A stretch of DNA of 64,000 nucleotides from Sphingopyxis sp. LC81 (lineage in GTDB: Bacteria > Pseudomonadota > Alphaproteobacteria > Sphingomonadales > Sphingomonadaceae). The notes beneath the pieces are model-generated. The model was not told where the DNA came from and ran no database searches. It saw only the letters and a list, made by a program, of their open reading frames with translations. Position numbers and translations under genes: made by a program. How positions within the stretch are numbered: the first letter of the stretch is position 1; every line of letters starts with the position of its first letter. The stretch covers positions 62,001 to 126,000 of the forward strand of contig NZ_JNFD01000014.1 of NCBI RefSeq assembly GCF_000756375.1, given 5' to 3'. Below, in pieces: positions 53,099 through 60,990 of this stretch.

Positions 53099-54241
53099 AT
53101 GAACGCACATTTGGAATTCCGAACTTCGAGCAAAGCAACAACCAAACCCGCGACCGAGGGACGCCTCGCTGGCAGGGTTGCGGAGGAACAGGGTCAAATC
53201 CCTGAACGAATAGCTGCGGCGCGGAAGAGCTTCGTAACGCGGCGGGTCGATTTTCGCGACGCCAAAGCCTTGATCCGCGCACGGGCGCCTCGCGCCGGAG
53301 ATCTGGTCCTGGCGCGGGTGAACTCCATCGGGCATCATGGTCGGCTAGAGACCCCAGCCGGCCGGCGCAGCAAACTCTACTGCGGCGACGAGATTATCGT
53401 CGCATATGGCGCTCGCTATGCTCCCGACCAGTTCGAGGCGGATGTTCCCTCCGATCTGGAGCCATGCGATCTCGTGGCCGGCGGCGGCATCGCTGCCCGC
53501 ATGGTCAGCCGGCACGCGAAAGTGGGGCGCCCGACACGAATTACCCCCATCGCGTTGCTGGCCGACGGACGGGCCCGGCCTTTGAACCTCTCGCGTTATG
53601 CGATTCAGCCGCCCCGGTCACCTACCCCACGCCCACCGGTGATTGCGGTTGCCGGGTCTTCCATGAATGCCGGAAAGACCACAGCGGCGGCGGCTCTCAT
53701 CCACGGCCTCTCCCGCGCTGGCCTCACCGTCGCGGGCACGAAGGCGACGGGCACCGGTTCGGGCGGAGACCTTTGGTCCATGGCGGATGCAGGGGCCGAT
53801 CAGGTGTTCGATTTCACAGATATGGGACACGCCAGCACTGCGGGTCTTTCCCTTTCGTTTCTGGAGGAGATCGTCCGCGGCCTGATACTGCAAGTGTCGG
53901 AACTGGGCAGCGACGTCATCATTCTCGAGCTGGCAGACGGTATCTTCCAACGCGAAACAGCAAGCTTGCTCCAATCCCACCTGTTCGGCGACGCAATTGA
54001 TGGCATTCTTTTCGCCGCCCCAGACGCCCTGAGCGCAACTTATGGCGTCGATTGGCTGCGAACGCGCAACCTACCAGTTCTAGGAATCACGGGGCTGATG
54101 ACGGCCTCGCCGCTCGCGACCCGCGAGGCCGGGGCCAACAATGATATTGCAGTCGCTACACTCGAGAATTTGGCGGACCCGCATTTCGCAACCAAGCTGT
54201 GCTTCGGAGCGACAGCGAAGCCGCCCGCCGCCAAGGTATGA
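53099..54241 (+). CDS. P-loop NTPase of unknown role, first gene of the ECF-controlled operon
   Basis: 380 residues in two parts. The first (about 45-170) is beta-rich with AGDLVLARVNSIGHHGRLE and YCGDEIIVAYGARYAPDQFEA. The second is a P-loop domain with AGSSMNAGKTTAAAAL (Walker A, residues 185-200), a KATGTGSGGD switch-like loop and DVIILELADGIFQRET. The fold resembles the dethiobiotin-synthetase/MobB and DUF1611 groups, which use ATP to carboxylate, ligate or epimerise small molecules; the substrate cannot be told. No signal peptide. The next gene starts in its stop codon (ATGA). Confidence 0.75.
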   Translation: MNAHLEFRTSSKATTKPATEGRLAGRVAEEQGQIPERIAAARKSFVTRRVDFRDAKALIRARAPRAGDLVLARVNSIGHHGRLETPAGRRSKLYCGDEIIVAYGARYAPDQFEADVPSDLEPCDLVAGGGIAARMVSRHAKVGRPTRITPIALLADGRARPLNLSRYAIQPPRSPTPRPPVIAVAGSSMNAGKTTAAAALIHGLSRAGLTVAGTKATGTGSGGDLWSMADAGADQVFDFTDMGHASTAGLSLSFLEEIVRGLILQVSELGSDVIILELADGIFQRETASLLQSHLFGDAIDGILFAAPDALSATYGVDWLRTRNLPVLGITGLMTASPLATREAGANNDIAVATLENLADPHFATKLCFGATAKPPAAKV

Positions 54242-55899
54242 CAGTGCCGGCATTCATACGACGCAACTTGCTACAATTTGCGGGTCTGCTAGCGGCGGCT
54301 TTCGCCTATGCGGGAGCAGCCATTTTTCTCGCATGGAGCATTGCTCGCCTGTTCGACACCGCCGTTGGTCGGGGCGCGGGCAATCATTCGCTTCCGATAC
54401 ATCCCGCGGCTTCGTCCATTCTGGCAATCATGGTCTTGCTGGTGACGGCAATGGTGCAGCGCCGAATGGCCGACGGCATGGGCTTGGCCTATGTACACTG
54501 GCTGCGACTGCGGCTTTTCAGGCATCTTCTGCGCGCGATCACACCCCCGTCGCTCAAGGGCAAGCGGGTCGGCCTGCTTCTGCCGTTCGTCGGCGATTTG
54601 GGAGCAATCCGTCAATGGGTGGGCGATGGTCTCGCCCGGCTCATACTCGGCGTGACGATCACCCTGACCCTCCTTGCGTACATCTTGATCCGCCACTTCT
54701 GGATCGGCTGTTGGCTGGCCACCGCTGTCATGGTGCTGGCGGTTGTTGCCTGGCGATTGAATAGCCCGCTTGACCAGGTGACGCGCGACATTCGTCGTCA
54801 ACGTGCGAAGGTCTCCGGTTTCGTTACGGGGCGCCTGGAAGCAGCCGCGACCGTTGTGTCAATGGGTCGCAGCGTTTCTGAACTCCGCAAGCTGGAGCGA
54901 CGTTCGCTCAGCCTGACCGCCGCAGCCCGTCGCCGCGCGTGGCTTGTCGGAGCCCTGCGCGGTCTTAGTCAATCGAGTGCCGCCATCATGATGCTCCTGC
55001 TGTTGCTGGCCGCAAGCAAGGAGGTGCGCGTGGGCACCATGACGAACGGCGATCTACTGGGCCTGATGAGTCTGATCGGAATAATGGGTCATGCGCTCCA
55101 TGATACTGGGCGCGCATTCGAGCGCTTCATACCCGGGCGGGTAGCCATGCAGCGGATCGATCGCCTGATGGCGCTGCCACGCCGCTTCAATCGCCGAAAA
55201 GCCCATGCTCGACTCGACATGGCCGGGCTGAATATCGACAAACTCACATTGCCCGGAATGACCGGTATCATCGACCTCGCTGCAACCCCTGGCGAGGTCA
55301 TATTGCTGGATGGCCCAGTGGGTAGCGGCAAATCGGCGCTGATGGCCATCCTTGGCCGGCTAAACTCGCCGCCGCAGGGAGCGATCCGGATCGATGGGGC
55401 GGATTTGGAAAGCCTGTCCGGGGCCGATGCACAGCGCCTTATTGGCCTTGCCAGCCATGCGGTTCCGTTGCTTCCTGGTAGCGTCGATATGAACCTGAGG
55501 TATCGGCAGCGGTCGGCCTCCGACCTCGAAGTCCTGCAACTGGCGGATCAGCTTGGCCTGGATAGCATCGGTCTCAACCTCCGACACATGATCGGCGAGC
55601 CGCGTACTTCGCTTTCGGGTGGCCAGCATGAGGCTCTGCTCATTGCTCGCGCCTTGCTCGGCCAACCATCGCTCCTGTTGCTGGATGCGGTGGAAGGCCA
55701 TTTGCCCGACAGCATGATCGACAGGCTTGCTACCCTAATCGCAAATTACCCTGGTGTCGTGATCATGGTGGCGCGGCGCCACGGACTGCGCCGGATCGCC
55801 AATCGAGGCTGGCGTATCGAAGAAGGGAGTATCCGCGAGAGTTGCCAGAACCTCGAGCCTGTCGCGTCGACCGGAAATGGCAAGGCGTCACCAAAATGA
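54238..55899 (+). CDS. ABC exporter half-transporter with degenerate ATPase site
   Basis: 553 residues: a type I exporter membrane domain (about six helices, residues 12-310) fused to an ATPase domain. Walker A is GPVGSGKS (359-366), the signature LSGGQ (459-463), Walker B LLLLD (479-483) and the switch His is H515. The catalytic Glu after Walker B is Ala484 (LLLLDAVEG), and the Q-loop Gln is replaced (ASHAVPLLPGSV). A homodimer would hydrolyse ATP poorly, so it may need a partner or act slowly. Coupled to both neighbours by ATGA overlaps. Confidence 0.85.
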   Translation: MTVPAFIRRNLLQFAGLLAAAFAYAGAAIFLAWSIARLFDTAVGRGAGNHSLPIHPAASSILAIMVLLVTAMVQRRMADGMGLAYVHWLRLRLFRHLLRAITPPSLKGKRVGLLLPFVGDLGAIRQWVGDGLARLILGVTITLTLLAYILIRHFWIGCWLATAVMVLAVVAWRLNSPLDQVTRDIRRQRAKVSGFVTGRLEAAATVVSMGRSVSELRKLERRSLSLTAAARRRAWLVGALRGLSQSSAAIMMLLLLLAASKEVRVGTMTNGDLLGLMSLIGIMGHALHDTGRAFERFIPGRVAMQRIDRLMALPRRFNRRKAHARLDMAGLNIDKLTLPGMTGIIDLAATPGEVILLDGPVGSGKSALMAILGRLNSPPQGAIRIDGADLESLSGADAQRLIGLASHAVPLLPGSVDMNLRYRQRSASDLEVLQLADQLGLDSIGLNLRHMIGEPRTSLSGGQHEALLIARALLGQPSLLLLDAVEGHLPDSMIDRLATLIANYPGVVIMVARRHGLRRIANRGWRIEEGSIRESCQNLEPVASTGNGKASPK

Positions 55900-56711
55900 A
55901 CTGCGCCTCGCGAGAATATGCGGCGGAACCGCTTCCGAGAAAGGAGCATGTCCAGTTCCGCTCTATCCCCGGATTACCGCCGCGCGAATTCTTTCTCTAT
56001 GTACCGAGGGCCGCGCGAAGGGATCGGATATTGGTCCTGATGCACGGTATTTCCGAGAATGGATGCGAGTTGGCACTGCGCTTCGCGGAAGAGGCGGAAG
56101 CACGGGGCGTGGTGCTCGTTGCGCCGCTGATGCGCCGATCGGTCGTCGGACAATATCAGCAACTTCTGGATCCGAAGACCGGCATTCGCGCCGACCGTTT
56201 GCTGTTCGATATTCTCGATGCCGTGCGCGGAGAGCTCGGCCTCAAGGCATGCCCAGTCGATATATTCGGCTTCTCGGGCGGTGGGCAATTTGCGCACCGT
56301 TTCGCCTTCAATCATCCTTACATGATCCGCAACGGCGTTCTGGTCGCGCCCGGCTGGTTTACCTTTCCCGACCGCGCGGCGCCCTATCCCCAAGGGCTGC
56401 GCAATTCGCCCGAGAAATTAGATGTGCCGGCGATCCGCTCGATCCCATTCCATGTGATTGTGGGTGACGAAGATATCGTTCGCGATTCATCGCTTCGCAG
56501 ATCCCAAAGGATCGACCGGATTCAAGGCCGAAATCGCCTGGAACGGGCGAGGCGCTGGCACCATGCCATGCTGGAATGGGGGGCCGATCCGCGCACCAGC
56601 CTGACCGTTCTTCCGGGTCTGGCTCACAGCTTCGCGCAGGCGGCCCGAAATCACCACCTGCCGCGGCTCACGTTCGAGCTCCTGGAAGCAGGTATAAATT
56701 CAATATCTTAA
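55896..56711 (+). CDS. Alpha/beta hydrolase (esterase/depolymerase-like)
   Basis: 271 residues, no signal peptide. Nucleophile elbow GFSGGG with Ser127, acid Asp191 or Asp193 in VGDEDIVRD, and His244 in GLAHSF; the oxyanion segment is MHGISENG. The arrangement resembles PHB-depolymerase/LpqC-type esterases. It may cleave or activate the compound handled by the NTPase and exporter in the same operon, which is inference. Overlaps the exporter gene by four bases. Confidence 0.85.
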   Translation: MNCASREYAAEPLPRKEHVQFRSIPGLPPREFFLYVPRAARRDRILVLMHGISENGCELALRFAEEAEARGVVLVAPLMRRSVVGQYQQLLDPKTGIRADRLLFDILDAVRGELGLKACPVDIFGFSGGGQFAHRFAFNHPYMIRNGVLVAPGWFTFPDRAAPYPQGLRNSPEKLDVPAIRSIPFHVIVGDEDIVRDSSLRRSQRIDRIQGRNRLERARRWHHAMLEWGADPRTSLTVLPGLAHSFAQAARNHHLPRLTFELLEAGINSIS

Positions 56712-56730
56712 ACAAAAAGGGATTAGTGGC

Positions 56731-57900
56731 ATGACGAAACATTTCTCACGGGCCTTTGTAGCGTGCCTGTTTGCCGCCTACGGGCTTGGCCAAACTGCGC
56801 CGCTAGCTGCCAAGGAAGGCCTTTCGACTGGCCCGGACGGAATCAAGTTGGAGAGTGGCGACGTGGAACTCACGCTCGGGGGGCGCCTGCATCTCGATGC
56901 AGCCATTTTTGATGACGGTACAGGGAGTGAAAGCGAAGCCGATGTTCGCCGCGCGCGCCTCGAATTCTCGGGTCGGATCGGGGATGTGTTGCGATTCCGC
57001 GTGGATCGCGAATTTGCCGGCGCCGATGGCTGGCGCAACCTCTGGGCCAGCATCAGGCCGGTCGATGCCATCGAAATCAAGGGCGGCAATTTCATCGTCC
57101 CGTTCAGTATGGAAGATATGCAAAGTTCGAACGACACGGTTTTCGTGGAACGCTCCTTGGCCAGCACGCTGGCGCCAGCATTCGGCCTAGGCGGCGCAGT
57201 GAAGGCGGCGGGAAACAATTGGACCGTCAGCGCCGGCTATTTCGGCGATGCGCTCGACGATGCAGAGGGGCGCGCCAAGGAACGCGGCGATGGCTTCGCA
57301 GGAAGGGCGACCTTCGCGCCGACGCGGGGCGACGATGGCTTCCTCCATTTGGGCGCCGCTTATGAGCGCCGCTCTTTCGACACCCTCGACGTTGTCCGTT
57401 TCTCGAGCGGACCGGGGTCCGATCTGGCGCCAAATCTCATTCAGACAGGGGGCATTGGCTCGCCATCGAAGCTGAACAATGCGGGAGCGGAATTGGCGTT
57501 CGCTCATAAATCGCTGCAGTTCCAGGGCCAGTATATCGCGACGCGGTTGTCGCGCGACCTAGGCCCCCGGCTGAAGTTTGACAGCTGGTACGGACAGGTC
57601 AGCTGGATGCTGACGGGAGAAAATTATCAATATTCCCGCAGCAACGGCCTCCCATCGGGGCCAAAACTCCACAAGAAGCGGGGCGGCGTCGAACTGGCTG
57701 CGCGCTATAGCGAGCTGGATCTCGACAATAGCGCGCTCGATGCCGGCAAGGCTTCGTCGGTTTCCGTTGGCGCAAATTGGTATGTTTGCAGCAACGTCCG
57801 CCTGATGGCGAATTATGTGCATTCGACCCATTCTGACAGCCTTGTCCGGCCGGATCGCAAGGTCGATCTCGGGGTGGCGCGTTTGCAGATCGCCTTCTGA
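56731..57900 (+). CDS. OprO/OprP-type outer-membrane porin
   Basis: 389 residues with a signal peptide (PLAAKE, about residue 26). It begins with DGIKLESGDVELTLGGRLHLDAAIF and has the LEFSGRIGDVLRFRVDREF and YKGGNF-like (EIKGGNFIVPFSMED) strands, and ends in GVARLQIAF, all typical of phosphate/pyrophosphate-selective porins. The Lys/Arg phosphate ladder cannot be judged by eye. Last gene of the ECF-controlled operon, 19 bases after the hydrolase. Confidence 0.88.
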   Translation: MTKHFSRAFVACLFAAYGLGQTAPLAAKEGLSTGPDGIKLESGDVELTLGGRLHLDAAIFDDGTGSESEADVRRARLEFSGRIGDVLRFRVDREFAGADGWRNLWASIRPVDAIEIKGGNFIVPFSMEDMQSSNDTVFVERSLASTLAPAFGLGGAVKAAGNNWTVSAGYFGDALDDAEGRAKERGDGFAGRATFAPTRGDDGFLHLGAAYERRSFDTLDVVRFSSGPGSDLAPNLIQTGGIGSPSKLNNAGAELAFAHKSLQFQGQYIATRLSRDLGPRLKFDSWYGQVSWMLTGENYQYSRSNGLPSGPKLHKKRGGVELAARYSELDLDNSALDAGKASSVSVGANWYVCSNVRLMANYVHSTHSDSLVRPDRKVDLGVARLQIAF

Positions 57901-57944
57901 CGCGAGCGGACCGAGCGGTCGCCTGCCCGCCGTTCCGACCCCAT

Positions 57945-58730
57945 TCAATTGGGGCGTGAGTTGATCCATTTTCGCGCGATCAACTCACGCTCCTGGGCGC
58001 TCGTCAACGCATCTCCTGCCATCATCGCGTCGACCGCGCCACCGAACCCATTTTCCTCGCCCGAGGTGGCCGCCTGGTAATTATCACTGGTCTTCGTTTC
58101 GGGATCCGAGGCGGAAGCAAGCCTCACATGCCATTGCCGATCACGATCAATACAGGCGATCGCGCCGACACTCTGCGAGGCTGACGTCAGTTCGAGTTCC
58201 CGGCAAGGGCTGCCGTCACGAGCAATGAAACTCAGTTTCATTTCCAAATTCTGCTTGCCGGGAAGCGCGCGCGTCGCGCCGCTTTCGGTATTCGCCAGCA
58301 AATCGTCGAGGGCGCTGTCCCGTTGGACCGGTCCGAGGGCGAGAGACATGGGGCCTTCGGTTGTCCCGGTGAGGCCGGCGACACCATATCCGGCGCCAAA
58401 GCCGAGCAACAGTGCGATCGAAGCCGCCAACGGCAAGGCATAACGTTGGGCAACCGGCCGGTTGCGATGCGGATTGATAGAAAGAATCGCTCCCTTGCCG
58501 ATCCGAGAAGACTGTGTTTCTCCTTCGAGGAGCGCGCTGACGGCGCCAGGGAGCGGCAGCCGATCGATCGCGCTGAAATGCTCGACCATGATATTGTTGG
58601 CGCCGGTGAGTTCGGCCAGTCGCTTCGCGACCGACGGATCATTGCGGATCGCCTCTCCAACCGCCTTCTGTTGCTGATCGTCGAGTTCATGATCCAGCCA
58701 TGCCGACAACAATTGATCATCGATCTGCAT
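57945..58730 (-). CDS. Membrane anti-sigma factor
   Basis: 261 residues. The cytosolic N-domain (MQIDDQLLSAWLDHELD, residues 1-95) has the short acidic helix pattern of anti-sigma proteins. One transmembrane helix spans about 98-120 (LPLAASIALLLGFGAGYGVAG), and the periplasmic domain has two Cys (SPCRELEL, IACIDRD) about 24 residues apart that could sense redox state or hold the fold. No FecR or zinc-binding HxxxCxxC motif. The ATG overlaps the sigma gene by 14 bases. Confidence 0.85.
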   Translation of the reverse strand: MQIDDQLLSAWLDHELDDQQQKAVGEAIRNDPSVAKRLAELTGANNIMVEHFSAIDRLPLPGAVSALLEGETQSSRIGKGAILSINPHRNRPVAQRYALPLAASIALLLGFGAGYGVAGLTGTTEGPMSLALGPVQRDSALDDLLANTESGATRALPGKQNLEMKLSFIARDGSPCRELELTSASQSVGAIACIDRDRQWHVRLASASDPETKTSDNYQAATSGEENGFGGAVDAMMAGDALTSAQERELIARKWINSRPN

Positions 58731-59256
58731 GGGCGGACTCCTTGCCTTGACCGGGAAAGCGATCGACGGGATTCGCCGAAAATTGCACGGCAAGGCTGGC
58801 GCGCGCCCGTGAAAGCCGGCTCATGACCGTCCCCATCGGAATGTCGAGCAGCTCGGCAGCTTCCTGATAGGACAGTCCCTCGATCGCGACGAGAATGAGC
58901 AAGGCCCGCTGCGCTTCTGGAAGATCCCTCATCGCCATATCCACTTCCTGGAAGGAGACGGCGACGTCGGCCAGATGCTGACCGTCCACGACGGTCTCGC
59001 CGATTTCGGACTGCAAGGCACTCCACTCGCTCCGCACGCGATTCGCTCTCCGCATGTCGATCCAGAGGTTACGGCAGATCCGGTAGCTCCATCGCCTGAC
59101 ATCTGCGTCCGCTGGCATTGGCCGTTCCAGAATCCGCAAGACCGTGGCCTGCATCAGATCGTCGGCATCTGCCATCGAGCCGGTGAGCGCATAGGCGAAA
59201 CGCCGGATTCCTTTCAGGCAGGCCAACAACTCCTGACGTGCCCGTTCCTCCATCAT
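58717..59256 (-). CDS. ECF RNA polymerase sigma factor
   Basis: 179 residues from the ATG at 59256. Region 2 is ADADDLMQATVLRILE with RRWSYRICRNLWIDMRR, and region 4 is LSYQEAAELLDIPMGTVMSRLSRARASL. It binds core RNA polymerase and directs it to GGAAT-N16/17-CGTC promoters by the evidence in this window. Co-transcribed with the anti-sigma gene and probably autoregulated; the predicted transcript start would be only a few bases before the ATG. Confidence 0.92.
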   Translation of the reverse strand: MMEERARQELLACLKGIRRFAYALTGSMADADDLMQATVLRILERPMPADADVRRWSYRICRNLWIDMRRANRVRSEWSALQSEIGETVVDGQHLADVAVSFQEVDMAMRDLPEAQRALLILVAIEGLSYQEAAELLDIPMGTVMSRLSRARASLAVQFSANPVDRFPGQGKESAHADR

Positions 59257-59270
59257 CGTTTCCAATTTCT

Positions 59271-59297
59271 AGACGTTCAACCGAGCGTCATTATTCC
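59271..59297 (-). promoter_or_regulatory. ECF-sigma promoter of the sigma/anti-sigma operon
   Basis: On the minus strand GGAAT (59297-59293) and CGTCT (59275-59271) are 17 bases apart, 15 bases before the sigma start. Confidence 0.75.
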
Positions 59298-59306
59298 ACG
59301 TGTCGC

Positions 59307-59332
59307 GGAATAAATCCTTACTTCCCGCGTCT
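59307..59332 (+). promoter_or_regulatory. ECF-sigma promoter of the subtilase gene
   Basis: GGAAT (59307-59311) and CGTCT (59328-59332) are 16 bases apart, divergent from the sigma operon promoter. Both are followed by A and share GGAATAA. Confidence 0.75.
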
Positions 59333-59374
59333 ATTTCCTAATATGGTACCCGCACCGAGTGGTGGAGGATAAAC

Positions 59375-60925
59375 TTGATTGGCCGTCGATCAACTGCGCG
59401 ACCCCGCAAATCCAGGCTTCGCCACTTCGCGGTCCCGTTGCTGTGTGCGTTTGTCCTGTTGGCCCCATATCCTGGCAATGCCTGGGGCCAGAGTGGTCCG
59501 GACGAAGACGACGTCGCTGACTCCGTTGAAGATCAAGTGGAACGCGATGTCGAGGAGCAAATTGAGGATCATGTCGAAGCCGCGGCCGAAGCGCAGGTCG
59601 AGGATGCTGTCGACGAGGACGTGGAGCAGGTCGTCGAACCGGAATTCGGCGAGGAAGTAGACGATCGCGATGGCGAAAGTGAGAGCGAAGGCGTTTCTTC
59701 CACCGACCAGCAAGATCAGACCGAACATGACGACGACGATGATGGGGATGCGATAAAGAAGGTAAGTGCCGCAGAGCGGGAGTGGCGTGACACTGAACGA
59801 GCGTCCACAAATCGTGACGTGGGCGTGGTTGGCGACAGCATCGAACTGCGCGGCATCGCGCGCGACGTCGATGGCTTCGAGGTCGCGCGTGACGAATGGT
59901 TGATCGCGGCCACGAACAAGGAACTCGCCCTCCTCGCCGAAAACGGATTCCGTCTCCGTGCTGTGGAAGAGATTGGCCTGCTTGGCGAGTCGCTGGCACG
60001 GATTGAGGCGCCAGGAGGTGCCGATGACGAGAAGACGGAGCAGCGCATTCGCGCGATCGCGCCAGATGCGATCATCGACCGCAACCATCTCTATTCACCG
60101 CAGGCAGCGCGTAGCGGGAGCGGCGAAGGGGCGGTCCGTCCGAGGGACGTGTTCGCCCTGCCATCGGCGGCGGACAGGTTGACCAAGCCGATCGGGCTTA
60201 TCGACACGGCCGTCGCGAAAGGCGTGCCAGCCCTGCGCCGCGCGCGCGTCTCGCGCATGGACTTTGTTACAAGCAACAATCAGCGGCCTAACGAACACGG
60301 AACCGCAATCGCATCGATTCTTGTGGGCCGGGATGGATCCTATGTAGGCCTCTTGCCTTCAGGCGCCCTATACGCGGCCTCGGTGTTCGAGGATCTGCCG
60401 GGTCGGCCGGGAACGGCCACGACGGCAAGTCTCGTTCGAGCCCTCGACTGGATGGCAAAGCAAGGGGTCGGCGTGGTCAGCATGAGCTTGACTGGCCCGC
60501 ATAACCGAATTCTCCAGCAAGCCATCATACGGACGCGCGCGCGCGGTGTGACGGTCATCGCGGCGATCGGCAATGCCGGGCCTCACGCGCGGCCGCTATA
60601 TCCGGCCGGCTACAGGGACGTGATCTCGGTGACAGCCCTCACGCCGGACCGCCAAGTTTATCGAATGGCGAATCGCGGCGCTTATCTCGACTTTGCGGCA
60701 CCTGGAGTAGGCATTCTGCATGCTGGTCCGCGAGGCGGTTACGTAACATCATCCGGCACATCAATGGCGGTCCCGTTCGTCGCGGCCGCTCTTCTGCTTT
60801 CGACCGACCGCAATGGGCGATCGAACGCAGGAATCGAGGAGCGGCTGAAGCGATTTGCCATCGACCTGGGTCCCGCCGGTTTTGACGAAATCTATGGAAA
60901 TGGTTTGATTCAGCCGCTGCCGTGA
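59375..60925 (+). CDS. Exported S8 subtilisin-like serine protease with acidic tetrapeptide repeat
   Basis: 516 residues. A TTG start follows an exact GGAGG site at six-base spacing. Signal peptide residues 1-38 (cleavage after AWG). Residues 51-90 are ten tandem copies of [VIA]-[ED]-x-x, followed by an Asp-rich patch (119-125) and a 150-residue pro-domain-like segment. The catalytic triad is Asp277 (LIDTAV), His308 (NEHGTA) and Ser463 (SSGTSMA), with Asn400 (IGNAGP) for the oxyanion hole. The usual DTG after the Asp is DTA. It probably acts in the periplasm or at the cell surface. Confidence 0.92.
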   Translation: MIGRRSTARPRKSRLRHFAVPLLCAFVLLAPYPGNAWGQSGPDEDDVADSVEDQVERDVEEQIEDHVEAAAEAQVEDAVDEDVEQVVEPEFGEEVDDRDGESESEGVSSTDQQDQTEHDDDDDGDAIKKVSAAEREWRDTERASTNRDVGVVGDSIELRGIARDVDGFEVARDEWLIAATNKELALLAENGFRLRAVEEIGLLGESLARIEAPGGADDEKTEQRIRAIAPDAIIDRNHLYSPQAARSGSGEGAVRPRDVFALPSAADRLTKPIGLIDTAVAKGVPALRRARVSRMDFVTSNNQRPNEHGTAIASILVGRDGSYVGLLPSGALYAASVFEDLPGRPGTATTASLVRALDWMAKQGVGVVSMSLTGPHNRILQQAIIRTRARGVTVIAAIGNAGPHARPLYPAGYRDVISVTALTPDRQVYRMANRGAYLDFAAPGVGILHAGPRGGYVTSSGTSMAVPFVAAALLLSTDRNGRSNAGIEERLKRFAIDLGPAGFDEIYGNGLIQPLP

Positions 60926-60990
60926 AAGGTCGGTCCGACCGATCGCATGTCGTCGATCCGTCCGTTTTTCGGTGGCAAGAAAGGGTGCAT

